In this document: one piece after another, positions 35,369-44,777 of the stretch
Layout: each line of letters starts with the position of its first letter
Numbering within the stretch: the first letter of the stretch is position 1
DNA from: Flavipsychrobacter sp.
GTDB lineage: Bacteria > Bacteroidota > Bacteroidia > Chitinophagales > Chitinophagaceae
Direction of reading: 5' to 3'
NCBI GenBank assembly: GCA_031292525.1
Contig: JARLGY010000030.1
Location: 1 to 64,000 of the forward strand
DNA length: 64,000 bases
Translations under genes and position numbers: made by a program
The notes under the pieces: model-generated
Told to the model about the DNA's origin: nothing
Database searches by the model: none
What the model saw: the letters and a program-made list of their open reading frames with translations, nothing else

Positions 35369-35463
35369 ATCAAACTTTTTAAAAGTTCATTCTCATTAGG
35401 CTCGTATGCAAAGATTATTCCCTTGGGTGTAATTGATCAGCACTGTATGGTCATTCATAAACA

Positions 35464-35492
35464 AACCCCGCCGTTTATGTACCAGCGGGCTT
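35464..35492 (-). terminator. Possible terminator after the upstream micro-lipoprotein
   Basis: Imperfect 8-bp stem (arms AAGCCCGC and GCGGGGTT on the minus strand, one mismatch) followed by TTGTTTAT. Confidence 0.3.
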
Positions 35493-35515
35493 GTTGAAAC
35501 TACTCACGGTCTTTA

Positions 35516-35635
35516 TTAATATGGGTGATGCCAATAGTGACGGTGGTAATGGTGCCGGGGTGTAACCACCACACAAGAGCTAAATGATATTACCAGGATG
35601 CACAACGCGCAGGCAGCCAATATTTTCCTTTTCAT
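35516..35635 (-). CDS. Micro-lipoprotein with His-rich tail
   Basis: A 39-residue frame from the ATG at 35635; a frame opening at 35704 adds a stretch without a signal-peptide pattern. It consists of a signal peptide with lipobox (ISFSSC) and a short exported tail CVVVTPRHHYHRHYWHHPY, seven of its 19 residues His. It is similar in design to the 53-residue lipoprotein 150 bp downstream. It may bind metal ions; the ferrous iron transporter gene lies next to it on the same strand. Confidence 0.55.
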   Translation of the reverse strand: MKRKILAACALCILVISFSSCVVVTPRHHYHRHYWHHPY

Positions 35636-35748
35636 TTGTTTGCTTTTTGAGGTTAAGATTTCTTTTAAGTAGTATTGCCAAGTGTATTTCAAACGAAGCT
35701 CCAAATTATCTTAAAGAAATCATAAAAGGAAATATTCGACCGAGCGAT

Positions 35749-37869
35749 TTATTTAAAGGCGATATACGTCAGGAATGCACATAAGTAAGCTATGCCCGAC
35801 ATGTATGCAAACTGGATGATGGGATACTTCCAGCTTTTGGTTTCACGTTTCACAATGGCCAGTGTACTCATGCACTGCATAGCAAATACGTAAAAGATAA
35901 GTAACGACAAACCGGTACCAAGCGTATACACTACTGTTCCGTCTTCATGACGGGCAGCCTTCATTTTGTCGTTCAGGGTGCGGCTGCCGGCGCTTTCATC
36001 GCCCACACTGTACAATGTAGCCATGGTTCCAACAAATGCCTCACGCGCTGCGAAGGATGTAATAAGTGCAATGCCAATTTTCCAGTCGTAACCCAGGGGC
36101 CTTATTACCGGTTCAATCGCGTGGCCCATCATACCTGCAAAAGAATGCTCCAGTTTTTCGCTGGCGGCGGCCCTTTCCAGTTCTTTTTGCTGGGTGGGGT
36201 GCTGTTGCACCAGTACTTCATACTTATCGCTCACAGCATGCATCTCTTTTGGTGGCCCAAACGTAGCCAGTCCCCATAGTATAAGGGAGATGATCACTAT
36301 TATTTTACCTGCATCGGTAACAAATATCTTTGCTTTTTCTATCATGGTGATGCCCACATTCTTCCAGCGCGGAGCACGGTACACCGGCAGCTCCATAAGA
36401 AAGAAAGTACGGTCTTTGGATTGTACAATAAAGCTCATCACTTTGGCTACGATCAGCGCCATAAAAAAGCCCATCAGGTACAGCCCCATCAGCACTATAC
36501 CCTGCAGGTTTATAAGACCAAAATATTGACGGGAGGGAATAACCAAGGCTATAAGTATAGTATATACAGGCAGACGGGCAGAGCAACTCATCAACGGGGT
36601 AATCATTATAGTAATGAGGCGCTCCTTGCGGTTTTGTATGGTGCGGGTAGCCATGATGGCGGGCACGGCACATGCCATACCACTTATCAGCGGCATCACA
36701 GATCGCCCATTAAGTCCTGCACTGCGCATCAGTCTATCTGTGAGAAAACTGATACGGGCCATATAACCGCTGTCTTCCAGTATGGTTATGAGCCCGAATA
36801 AGATCATGATCTGCGGTACAAATACAGCAACGCCACTAATACCTGCCAGCAATCCATTTACCAACAAGTCTTTTACAAAAGTGCCGGGCAGTATAAGGCT
36901 TAGCCAACCACCCAGGCTACTGAATGCATATTGTATCCAGTCCATAGGATACTTAGCCAGCCAGAAGATGCTTTGGAAGATGATGAACAGTACTGCCAGT
37001 AAAATAATATTGCCCCATATTGGGTGCAGCAATATCTTATCTATCCGGTCACTGATCACCATGCGTTTCAGAGGGCTGTCTTCCACCACACATTGCTGCA
37101 TTACCACACCTATTTTTTGGTAGCGCTGCATTATCTCTTCAGCCTGTATTTTGGCTTTGGGAAAGCTGTTGGCAGCAAGTATGCCTGCTATCTCGGCTTT
37201 GGTATTCACTGACAAATAACTTAGCTCGCTATAGTTGCAGGCTACATGCAGAGCTGCATAGTTGCTATTTAAGGCACAGAGGTCTTTTATATGTTCCAGC
37301 CAAGGACCCACCAACTTATTCATATCTATGAAATCGGTAGGCAAATTTGCTCGGCCGGTGCGGCTTACATCTCCAATTTTCTTTTTTAGCTGTGCAATGC
37401 CCCTGTTGCGCCTGGGGTTTATAGCTACTACAGGTACACCCATCATACGTTGCAAACCTGCGGTATCTATGGTTATACCCTTTTGCCGGGCTATATCCAT
37501 CATGCTCAGGGCTATGATCACGGGAATCTTAAGATCCATGATCTGCGAGCAGAACAGCAAATTACGTTTGAGGTTAGATGCATCGGCTATTACAACTATA
37601 AGGTCTGGCTTGTCTGCATTAGCCTGGTTCAGCAGCACCTCGTAAGTAACCTGTTCGTCAGCGCTTTTGGGATACAGGCTATAAGTACCCGGGAGATCTA
37701 TGATATGCGCTGTGATATCATCACTGATGCGTGATATACCGGTTTTCTTATCAACGGTAACACCTGGGAAATTACCAACTTTCTGGTTCAGGCCGGTTAG
37801 CGCGTTAAAGAGCGAACTTTTCCCACTATTGGGATTGCCTACAAGTGATATGGTAAAAGGCCGCTGCAT
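35749..37869 (-). CDS. feoB: Ferrous iron transport protein B
   Basis: A 706-residue FeoB, the inner-membrane ferrous iron transporter. The N-terminal GTPase has the G1 loop GNPNSGKSSLFNALTG, LPGTYSLYP (G3 region) and the G4-like motif LSMMDIA. The remaining two thirds form about ten transmembrane helices with the two Gate motifs, including VMPLISGMACAVPAIMATR and the conserved Cys. FeoA, often fused or adjacent in Bacteroidota, is absent here. The two His-rich micro-lipoproteins downstream on the same strand may be related in function, but this is inferred only from proximity. Confidence 0.96.
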   Translation of the reverse strand: MQRPFTISLVGNPNSGKSSLFNALTGLNQKVGNFPGVTVDKKTGISRISDDITAHIIDLPGTYSLYPKSADEQVTYEVLLNQANADKPDLIVVIADASNLKRNLLFCSQIMDLKIPVIIALSMMDIARQKGITIDTAGLQRMMGVPVVAINPRRNRGIAQLKKKIGDVSRTGRANLPTDFIDMNKLVGPWLEHIKDLCALNSNYAALHVACNYSELSYLSVNTKAEIAGILAANSFPKAKIQAEEIMQRYQKIGVVMQQCVVEDSPLKRMVISDRIDKILLHPIWGNIILLAVLFIIFQSIFWLAKYPMDWIQYAFSSLGGWLSLILPGTFVKDLLVNGLLAGISGVAVFVPQIMILFGLITILEDSGYMARISFLTDRLMRSAGLNGRSVMPLISGMACAVPAIMATRTIQNRKERLITIMITPLMSCSARLPVYTILIALVIPSRQYFGLINLQGIVLMGLYLMGFFMALIVAKVMSFIVQSKDRTFFLMELPVYRAPRWKNVGITMIEKAKIFVTDAGKIIVIISLILWGLATFGPPKEMHAVSDKYEVLVQQHPTQQKELERAAASEKLEHSFAGMMGHAIEPVIRPLGYDWKIGIALITSFAAREAFVGTMATLYSVGDESAGSRTLNDKMKAARHEDGTVVYTLGTGLSLLIFYVFAMQCMSTLAIVKRETKSWKYPIIQFAYMSGIAYLCAFLTYIAFK

Positions 37870-38015
37870 GAATATGGGTGCAAAGGTAACGGTTACAACA
37901 CCTTATATGTTTTCTTGCAGGTAATTGCACTATAAGTTTTCCCGATTTTGTAAGCGCAAATTAAAGATTTATTGATTTCAGGTCTTTCGTGATTGGTTGG
38001 GCTATTTAATAATAA

Positions 38016-38045
38016 AAAAGGCGCCTCTTTTCAGAAGCGCCTTTT
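38016..38045 (-). terminator. Intrinsic terminator of the 38065-40290 gene
   Basis: On the minus strand, a 13-bp stem (arm AAAAGGCGCTTCT, one T-G pair) with a GAAA tetraloop, followed by a T-run. Confidence 0.8.
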
Positions 38046-38064
38046 AAAAATTTACTGTCTTTTA

Positions 38065-40290
38065 TTATTTGCTGCTTTTTACTAGCTTTTCAATTTTGAT
38101 CATATTGCCATTTGCATCGGTAATGCGTAGCATGTATATGCCATCTGCAAGCTGTGCTATATTTATGTCTTTAGCAGCAGTTTGTTGTAATACCGTGCGG
38201 CCGTCAAGCGCTGTAACTATTGCATTTACAGTAATAGGGGCGTTGATACGAACAACTGCATTAGCAGGATTAGGATAAACGGAAATGCTTGCCGGGTTTA
38301 CATTGCTGATACCCGTTACTTTGCCGGGTGCATAAACTTGGCCACTTGTTGCTGTACAACCATTATCATCTGTTACAGCTACTGTATAGTAACCCGCAGA
38401 GTCTGCTTCCAGACTTGCATGTGTACCGGCTGGTGCTGCTAAAGGATTACCGTTGAGGTACCACTGATATGTGTGGAAAAATGGCGATACAGTGAGTGTG
38501 AGATTATCTGTACCCAAAGCTATTACCGGAACCGGTATTGGATTTATAGTTACAGTAATTGGGGTAGAACCTGCGGTACAGGTATTATTTGAGATAATAA
38601 CCACCGAGTAATTACCCGAATCAGTAGCTGTATAGTTAGTGCCGGTAGCTCCTGGTATATCAACACCGTTTTTCTGCCACTGGTAAGTAACGTCTGTAGA
38701 TGTAACATTTGAACTAAGCAATACCCTGCCGCTACCGCAGAAGGTTGTTGGGCCAGCTGCTATAACGCTTGGTGATGGGATGGTGTATAAAGTAATTGCA
38801 GCAGAAGTTACCGAGCAACCATTGTCACCTACAACAGAGTAGTTGCCGGCCTGGTATGCGTTGTACGTGCTACCTGTAGCGCCGGAAGCGGGTGTTATTG
38901 GTGAACCGTTGAACTGCCATCTGAATTTTTCACCTGTATCGCTGCTTGACGCAAGCAATGTAATATATCCGCCTGCACACAGATATGGAGAAGCAAGAGT
39001 GGATACGTTTACTGTAGCCGGCGTGTTTTCCTGGAAAGTACTTGCAGGAGATCTGGTAACGCAATGGTTACTGTCGTCTGTTACTACCAGCACATAGTAT
39101 CCGGTTGTGTTAGCTATTAAATAAGGTTGAGTAGCGCTTGGAATGTTTACATAAACGTTAGGCACGCCAGTATTTATCTGCCACTGATATGTCACCCCAG
39201 AGTTTGGAGTGGTTGTGAATGTATCTGTTTGATTCAGCGTAGCACATTTTTTGGTAAGCCCTGCAGGACTGATGGTAGGGATGAGGGTAGGGAAGTTTGT
39301 TATGTTAACGGCAGCAGCGGTATCCGGGCAGCCATTGAAGACAACGTATGAATATGCGCCGGGTAGAGAAACTGTATCAGTATGGGTAGTGTCTGACGTT
39401 GGAACGCCATTGTATAACCATTTGTAAGAATATCCTACAGCTGTATTACCTACCAGAGCTACCTTGCCTCCAGGGCAGAATGCCGTTGGGCCGGTTACAG
39501 TAACAGACACAGGTGGCGCCGGATGTATGGTAAGGTTAACAGTATCAGACGTAGCTATAGCGCATGGATTAGTAACTACAACATAGTAATAATCAGTGTC
39601 AGACGCCTGGAAGGAGCTTATGTTATAAGTAGGGCCAGTAGCGCCAACAATAGCAGTACTATCCTTAAACCATTGGTAAGTAACACTCAAGCCTGCGGTG
39701 CCAACGTGGAACGATACTGGATTATTTATACAACCATTTACTGAAACCGGTTGGGTAGTGATTTTTACGCTATCTAATACTTGTATTCTAAACTGAACAA
39801 AACTACCAAATACAGTTGTATTTGATGCACAAGAATCGTTACTTGTAAATTGAGAATTTACTGCGGTGTATATCACCATATTGTATGTACCACCATGGGT
39901 AGTAGGTAAAATATTTACTGGCACTGAATAGCTAGTAAGCGATGTATCTAAGTTAGCATACATGAATTCATTTCCCTCATAAATGCCATCTCTATTTGTA
40001 TCAACGAACACGCCTATGCCAAGCAAGCTATGGGCGGTAACACCAACAGTCATAGTATCTATAACGCCCAGGCATAGTTTTGCAGTATCCGTTAAATAAT
40101 TGGATACTGCACAAGTACCTGCAGTATAATTATAATTTAGAGTGGTTAATTTGGTACTTTGAATGGCATATACATCGAAACAGCCAGCAAAGGTCCCGCA
40201 AGTCTGTGAATTACTGTTGTGCCAGGTGATACATGATAGGGCTAACAGGAAGCATAGCCGTAGACGGCTTAACGTAAATTTTTTAGTCAT
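38065..40290 (-). CDS. T9SS type A cargo with GEVED-like and Ig-like domains
   Basis: A 741-residue secreted protein. The signal peptide is LCFLLALSCITWHNSNSQ. Then comes a GEVED-like domain (about residues 50-175; IGVFVDTNRDGIYEGNEFMY is its marker, with GGTYNMVIYTAV). About six Ig-like modules follow, with repeats of the VTYQWFKDST / YYYVVVTNPC kind. The C-terminal ~75 residues are a type A T9SS sorting domain: ISVYPNPANAVVRI, then VTALDGRTVLQQT and LADGIYMLRITDANG. It should be exported through T9SS and attached or released at the surface. It probably acts as an adhesin or matrix protein; no catalytic domain is visible. Confidence 0.88.
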   Translation of the reverse strand: MTKKFTLSRLRLCFLLALSCITWHNSNSQTCGTFAGCFDVYAIQSTKLTTLNYNYTAGTCAVSNYLTDTAKLCLGVIDTMTVGVTAHSLLGIGVFVDTNRDGIYEGNEFMYANLDTSLTSYSVPVNILPTTHGGTYNMVIYTAVNSQFTSNDSCASNTTVFGSFVQFRIQVLDSVKITTQPVSVNGCINNPVSFHVGTAGLSVTYQWFKDSTAIVGATGPTYNISSFQASDTDYYYVVVTNPCAIATSDTVNLTIHPAPPVSVTVTGPTAFCPGGKVALVGNTAVGYSYKWLYNGVPTSDTTHTDTVSLPGAYSYVVFNGCPDTAAAVNITNFPTLIPTISPAGLTKKCATLNQTDTFTTTPNSGVTYQWQINTGVPNVYVNIPSATQPYLIANTTGYYVLVVTDDSNHCVTRSPASTFQENTPATVNVSTLASPYLCAGGYITLLASSSDTGEKFRWQFNGSPITPASGATGSTYNAYQAGNYSVVGDNGCSVTSAAITLYTIPSPSVIAAGPTTFCGSGRVLLSSNVTSTDVTYQWQKNGVDIPGATGTNYTATDSGNYSVVIISNNTCTAGSTPITVTINPIPVPVIALGTDNLTLTVSPFFHTYQWYLNGNPLAAPAGTHASLEADSAGYYTVAVTDDNGCTATSGQVYAPGKVTGISNVNPASISVYPNPANAVVRINAPITVNAIVTALDGRTVLQQTAAKDINIAQLADGIYMLRITDANGNMIKIEKLVKSSK

Positions 40291-40535
40291 GATGCTTTAA
40301 TTTTAAAAAAAGTATAACAGTTTAGCAATTTAAGAACAATTTCACATTTGTGCAAGTATTAGTGTTTTTTAATTATTTTAAGCTATAAAGAATGTTGCTA
40401 ATGTAGGGTCCAAACATTAAGACGCTAAAGTTTTTTTATAGGTTGGATAAATGTGGAACTTTTTATTTTACAGTTTTATCAGGGTGGTTTTGTATTTTAG
40501 CGTCAATCTAGATTTTAGTTCAAACAGTTGCACGT

Positions 40536-40859
40536 ATGTATATTAAAAATGAGAAGTTCAGTGACGAAGAAACATTACTTGAAATGTTATTCGATTTCAG
40601 TCTTGGAACTATGTCTGCTTATACTAATGAACTGGTGGCTCAAATTGACAATGACCTTGCTATAAATGAGAAATATCAGGAATTTATTAAATCGATTCCC
40701 GATGCTGATGACCGTGCTGAAGTATATGAGGAAGAGCGCGATATGCGCTTGGCAGAAATATTGCTTGAGCAATTTGACAGCTTTGAGGTAAACGATGCCC
40801 ATCTATATGCTATTAAAGGCGATGCAAAAACATTGCTATTCGAAATTGACCTTTATTAG
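40536..40859 (+). CDS. Hypothetical acidic cytoplasmic protein
   Basis: A 107-residue, strongly acidic, all-helical-looking soluble protein (FSDEETLLEMLFDFSLGTM, DADDRAEVYEEERDMRLAEI). No signal peptide and no family that I recognise. It is divergent from the T9SS cargo gene across 245 bp and has no co-transcribed partner. It could be a small regulator or adaptor, but nothing in the sequence supports a specific role. Confidence 0.65.
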   Translation: MYIKNEKFSDEETLLEMLFDFSLGTMSAYTNELVAQIDNDLAINEKYQEFIKSIPDADDRAEVYEEERDMRLAEILLEQFDSFEVNDAHLYAIKGDAKTLLFEIDLY

Positions 40860-41058
40860 TTTACTACAAACAATGTTTCCATAGTCGTGTTCTGCCCAAT
40901 GTTATATGGGTGACTTGTTTTGTTAATGTATGGCATGCTAAAGTTTTCAGATAAATTCAGGATATTTTGGGTTAACTGACAAAATCTTTGTATTCCATTA
41001 CCTATCAGAACAAAAAATACTTAGATTTGAATTGTATTCTCAAATCTGTAGTTACTAT

Positions 41059-41781
41059 ATGAGGTCAATATTACTTACTGCTATTACTATTTTTACCCTT
41101 ACCGCAAGTGCATTTGCACAATCTTTCCCTCCGGATTACCGGTTTGAAGCGGGTGTGAACGTGGGCGCAAGCACCACCACATTGCCTCAAGGGCCTTTGG
41201 CTCTTTACAAGGGTACGGAAACAACATGGTCGCCTGAAGCTTCTATACGGTTCCATTATAATCTTACTCAAAACTGGCAGGTAGGTGGTGACCTGGGATA
41301 TACCAGTTGGAGCACTACTGGCAATTGGGCGCAAAACGATACATACGGCAAGGCTATACCCAGCCAGAAAGTGAAATTTGTTCTATCATCACCTACTATT
41401 TCGGTAGCAGCACAGGCCAATAGGGTAGTGCCTTTCTACAGCAAGTTCAAGGAATACAACAAAGCTAATTTCTACTATGGTGTAACACTTGGTATAGTAT
41501 ATACGGTTAATGATGGCACCAGCACACAAAGTACTTACGGTAGCGCCCCTGATCCTAAATTTATATATACTTCCAAGTACGATTATGGGTATGGTATAGG
41601 TTATGTTGCAGGTGTGCAGGTTGGTTATACCTACTTTATATCTGAAATGCTGGGCGTAAATGTAGAAGGCGCAGCAAGGTTTACAGAAGTGGGTACAACA
41701 GATACCCGTTACAACCATGCTAATTCTAACTACAACCTTTTTTACTTCCCCATTACGGTAGGTTTCAGGTTGCGTTTTTAA
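41059..41781 (+). CDS. Outer-membrane beta-barrel protein
   Basis: A 240-residue protein from the ATG at 41059 (a TTG at 41032 adds nine residues ahead of the signal peptide). The signal peptide (ILLTAITIFTLTASAFAQ) is followed by alternating beta strands with aromatic girdles (for example RFHYNLTQNWQVGGDLGYTS and YNLFYFPITVGFRLRF). The terminal Phe fits BAM recognition. It belongs broadly to the OmpW/PorT-like eight-strand barrel proteins common in Bacteroidota. Function unknown. It precedes two secreted proteins in the same orientation. Confidence 0.75.
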   Translation: MRSILLTAITIFTLTASAFAQSFPPDYRFEAGVNVGASTTTLPQGPLALYKGTETTWSPEASIRFHYNLTQNWQVGGDLGYTSWSTTGNWAQNDTYGKAIPSQKVKFVLSSPTISVAAQANRVVPFYSKFKEYNKANFYYGVTLGIVYTVNDGTSTQSTYGSAPDPKFIYTSKYDYGYGIGYVAGVQVGYTYFISEMLGVNVEGAARFTEVGTTDTRYNHANSNYNLFYFPITVGFRLRF

Positions 41782-41876
41782 AAAAGCACTGTTTTTTTAG
41801 AGATCAGGCCTTAAGTAACCGCGTTTTCTAAAAAATATTTTTATACTTTAGCTCATCAACAGGAAAGATATAGGTT

Positions 41877-43028
41877 ATGAATTATATAAAATTACTTTTT
41901 TTAACTGCGCTCATTGGCGGCATGCAAAGTGCCGATGCGCAGGTTACTATATCGCCCGGTAGCGCCGTATCTTTAATGACGGGCACAGTGGTAAATCTTT
42001 CCCAGGATCTGGCCATACAACCAGGTGGTACTTTAAATTCAGATGGTATTGTGCTGCTACAAGGTGGTAACCTGTACGACAGTGGTAGCGCGGTATTTAC
42101 TGCAAATGCACAGCTTATTTTTACAGGTACCACTACACAAACTTTGTATAGCGCTGCCCCACTCACAGTAGCCAATATTACGCTTAACAATGCTAACGGG
42201 TTAAAGCCTAATAATAGCATTACTGTTACAAATACATTGGTGCTTAATGATGGTAATTTTTATGCGGATACTGCACATCCGGTGTTTTTTGCAGATACGG
42301 CTACCAATCCTGCCGAAACTAATACTACCCGCATAATAGGCCGTGCTGTAATGAATCCACGTAGCATTGGTACAAGTGCACTTTCTTACCTGGGTTGCAA
42401 CATATCTTTTGGAGTAGATATAGGTGCGGTAAGCATAGCCCGTACCACAGGCGCTGCCGCGTCAAGAAATATTGGTCCTGGCTATTCAATAGCAGCCAAT
42501 TGGCTGGTACATAGTACCAATGATCAGCAAACGCCCAACAGGAATCTTAGCTTTAGCTGGCTGAGCGCTCTCGACAATGGAAGGGATGTTAATGCAATGT
42601 ATTTATATGGCGCTCAAGCTCCCTTTACAACATTTGATTTGATGAACGATACTGCCACCAATGTTTCGGCTACCGACCCACGTGTGTACTTCAGACCAAA
42701 CATCAGTCAGTTCGGTCGTTTATATACCTTGTCTGATAACAAGCCACTTGCAGTGAGCAATGTTATTGCTCCGGTAGTAAAAGTTGTAGGCTTTCCAAAT
42801 CCATTCAGTAATGTGTTGAATTTAAGTATTACAAAGAATGATAACGCACCGGTACAGATTCAGGTGATGGATATGGCAGGACATATTGTATTGAGCAATA
42901 CATACAGCGCAGGCAACAATGCAGTAATTGCAATCAATGGACTGTCGGCACTGGCTGCAGGTAACTACCTGTTGCATGTATATAACGACAACTTTGCAAA
43001 TACGCTTAAAATAGTAAAAACTAACTAA
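41877..43028 (+). CDS. T9SS type A sorting-domain protein
   Basis: A 383-residue secreted protein. The signal peptide (KLLFLTALIGGMQSADAQ) is followed by a beta-rich region resembling a short beta-helix (VVNLSQDLAIQPGGTLNSDG, then ILNAN-type strands), and a middle domain. The C-terminal type A sorting domain reads VVGFPNPFSNVLNLSI, VQVMDMAGHIVLSNT-like (here IQVMDMAGHIVLSN) and LAAGNYLLHVYNDN. It lies 33 bp upstream of the decapeptide-repeat protein, probably in one transcript. Role unknown; likely surface-attached. Confidence 0.85.
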   Translation: MNYIKLLFLTALIGGMQSADAQVTISPGSAVSLMTGTVVNLSQDLAIQPGGTLNSDGIVLLQGGNLYDSGSAVFTANAQLIFTGTTTQTLYSAAPLTVANITLNNANGLKPNNSITVTNTLVLNDGNFYADTAHPVFFADTATNPAETNTTRIIGRAVMNPRSIGTSALSYLGCNISFGVDIGAVSIARTTGAAASRNIGPGYSIAANWLVHSTNDQQTPNRNLSFSWLSALDNGRDVNAMYLYGAQAPFTTFDLMNDTATNVSATDPRVYFRPNISQFGRLYTLSDNKPLAVSNVIAPVVKVVGFPNPFSNVLNLSITKNDNAPVQIQVMDMAGHIVLSNTYSAGNNAVIAINGLSALAAGNYLLHVYNDNFANTLKIVKTN

Positions 43029-43061
43029 GGCACTAACAATAAAACCACATAACATATAAAT

Positions 43062-44618
43062 ATGAAAAGGCAATTTTTACTTCTCGTATCCTTTACAATG
43101 CTGTTAGCAGCAGGCGCCAACGCACAGGTGCAAGTGAGCAAGCAGATACAAATGACCGGTACTACTACTTTTGATAAAAGGATAACTGGCTTGGGTAGTG
43201 TACAGGATACTACAGACGCGGTAAGTGCTGGCGCTATACAAAAAAGTACCCTCACCTATGCTACTGCTTCAGGATTGCCAGGTGTATATGCTGTTTTTTT
43301 ACCAGTTGCCCCAGCAGTATATTCTGCAGGTATGACTGTTACCTTTAAAGCAAACGTTGCTAATACCGGTGCTACTACACTTAATGTGAACGGGCTGGGT
43401 ACGAGGCCAATATATAAAAATGGCAGTACTGCATTGGCTGCAAATGATATAGCAGCTGGTCAGATAGTAACTGTTATATGCGATGGTACAAATTTCCAGA
43501 TCGTTGGCCAGGTTGGTTTACTGTCTGGATTTAATGGCTCTTTGTCAGGCGATGTTAGTGGTACACAAAATGCTACTTTAATTGGCAACAGCACTATAAA
43601 CAGCGCTAAGCTGGTAGACCAGGCTGTAATAACAGCTAAAATTGCGGACAGCGCGGTAACTACTACTAAGCTGGGCACCCAATCTGTAACTACTGCTAAG
43701 CTAGGTACTCAATCTGTAACAAATGCCAAACTGGGCGATACCTCGGTAACTACTTCAAAACTGTATGATAGTTCAGTAACTACCGCGAAACTGGCAACAG
43801 CAGCAGTAACTACTGCAAAAATTACAGACCTGTCTGTAACTACTGGTAAACTTGCTGACCAATCTGTAACTACGGCTAAACTTATGGATAGCTCTGTCTC
43901 TACAGCAAAATTGATCAACAAGTCTGTAACTACTGCTAAATATGGAGATAGTTCTATTACAGATGTTAAGATAGTGGGTATGTCTTACTCTAAATTAATA
44001 GGATCCCCAGCATCTTTACCACCGAGCGGTGTAGCCGGTGGAGACCTTGCAGGTACTTATCCAAATCCTACATTCTCAACAAGCTCAATAGCTGGTGCAG
44101 ACGTTATTAATACGGTAAACGCAGCCACAACTGCTACCATCAATGCAGCAAGGTTAGATAGCAACGTAACCAAGAAGGGTAATACATTTAATGGTAACAA
44201 CCAGCTGGTGCAGACTAATGCTGCGGGTAAACTGCCAGCAATAGATGGTTCTTTACTCACAAATGTGAATTCTACTTTCCCTGTACAATACCTTGTGAGT
44301 AGCTCAACATCTGTTGATTTCAGTACTTACACTACTGCACGTACATTTATTATAGACAGGCAGGCTACAGCAGCACCAAGCTCTATAAATGTTACGCTTC
44401 CTTCTGCTGCTAACTTCCCTGCAGGTTCACACGTTGTTATCACTATTCTTAATAACAGCAGTACCAGCACTACAACGCTCAACCTGCTTGCTTCAGGTGT
44501 TACGCAGTGTATCACCTTTACAGGCAATTACAATGTAAGCACTAGCTTAACTTCAGTAGGTACTGGCCTTTCTTATGGCTTTATTACTAACGGCTCAAGC
44601 TGGTACAGGATATTCTAG
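43062..44618 (+). CDS. Secreted decapeptide-repeat protein with phage tail-fibre-like domain
   Basis: A 518-residue protein. Signal peptide: FLLLVSFTMLLAAGANAQ. Residues ~65-155 resemble a domain found in phage side tail fibres (ANTGATTLNVNGLGTRPIY, then ALAANDIAAGQIVTVICDGT). Residues ~181-305 are about twelve units of a ten-residue repeat with core SVTTAKL. After this come GGDLAGTYPNPTF and a beta-rich C-terminal part without a recognised T9SS sorting domain. Repeats of this kind are expected to form an elongated beta-helical or fibrous shaft. It follows a T9SS cargo by 33 bp. Codon use is like its neighbours, so recent transfer is not evident. Confidence 0.75.
   Translation: MKRQFLLLVSFTMLLAAGANAQVQVSKQIQMTGTTTFDKRITGLGSVQDTTDAVSAGAIQKSTLTYATASGLPGVYAVFLPVAPAVYSAGMTVTFKANVANTGATTLNVNGLGTRPIYKNGSTALAANDIAAGQIVTVICDGTNFQIVGQVGLLSGFNGSLSGDVSGTQNATLIGNSTINSAKLVDQAVITAKIADSAVTTTKLGTQSVTTAKLGTQSVTNAKLGDTSVTTSKLYDSSVTTAKLATAAVTTAKITDLSVTTGKLADQSVTTAKLMDSSVSTAKLINKSVTTAKYGDSSITDVKIVGMSYSKLIGSPASLPPSGVAGGDLAGTYPNPTFSTSSIAGADVINTVNAATTATINAARLDSNVTKKGNTFNGNNQLVQTNAAGKLPAIDGSLLTNVNSTFPVQYLVSSSTSVDFSTYTTARTFIIDRQATAAPSSINVTLPSAANFPAGSHVVITILNNSSTSTTTLNLLASGVTQCITFTGNYNVSTSLTSVGTGLSYGFITNGSSWYRIF
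43602..43976 (+). repeat. Coding 30-bp repeat array (decapeptide TxKLxDxSVT)
   Basis: About twelve imperfect 30-bp units inside the preceding gene, each encoding T-[AT]-K-[LI]-x-[DT]-x-[SA]-V-T. The third positions vary between units while the protein motif is conserved, so the array is under protein-level selection rather than freshly expanded. Confidence 0.85.
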
Positions 44619-44640
44619 TTCATTTGAAATATTAAAATAG

Positions 44641-44668
44641 AAAAAGCGGCGTTTGCCGCTTTTTCTAT
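44641..44668 (+). terminator. Intrinsic terminator
   Basis: 10-bp perfect stem AAAAAGCGGC with a GTTT loop, ending in a T-rich tail (TTTTTCTATTTT). Confidence 0.85.
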
Positions 44669-44777
44669 TTTATAAATGTCCCCTCAATGCCTTAGACGCC
44701 CTTATTTTCCTTGTTTGGTAACATTTTAACACTTTTTCCATTTTACAGAAGTTATATTTGCGCACTAATTTTCCTAT

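Noticed and set aside
43602-43976. CRISPR array
   Set aside because: The 30-bp periodicity lies within one long open frame, units vary at third positions and no spacers are present; it is a protein repeat.
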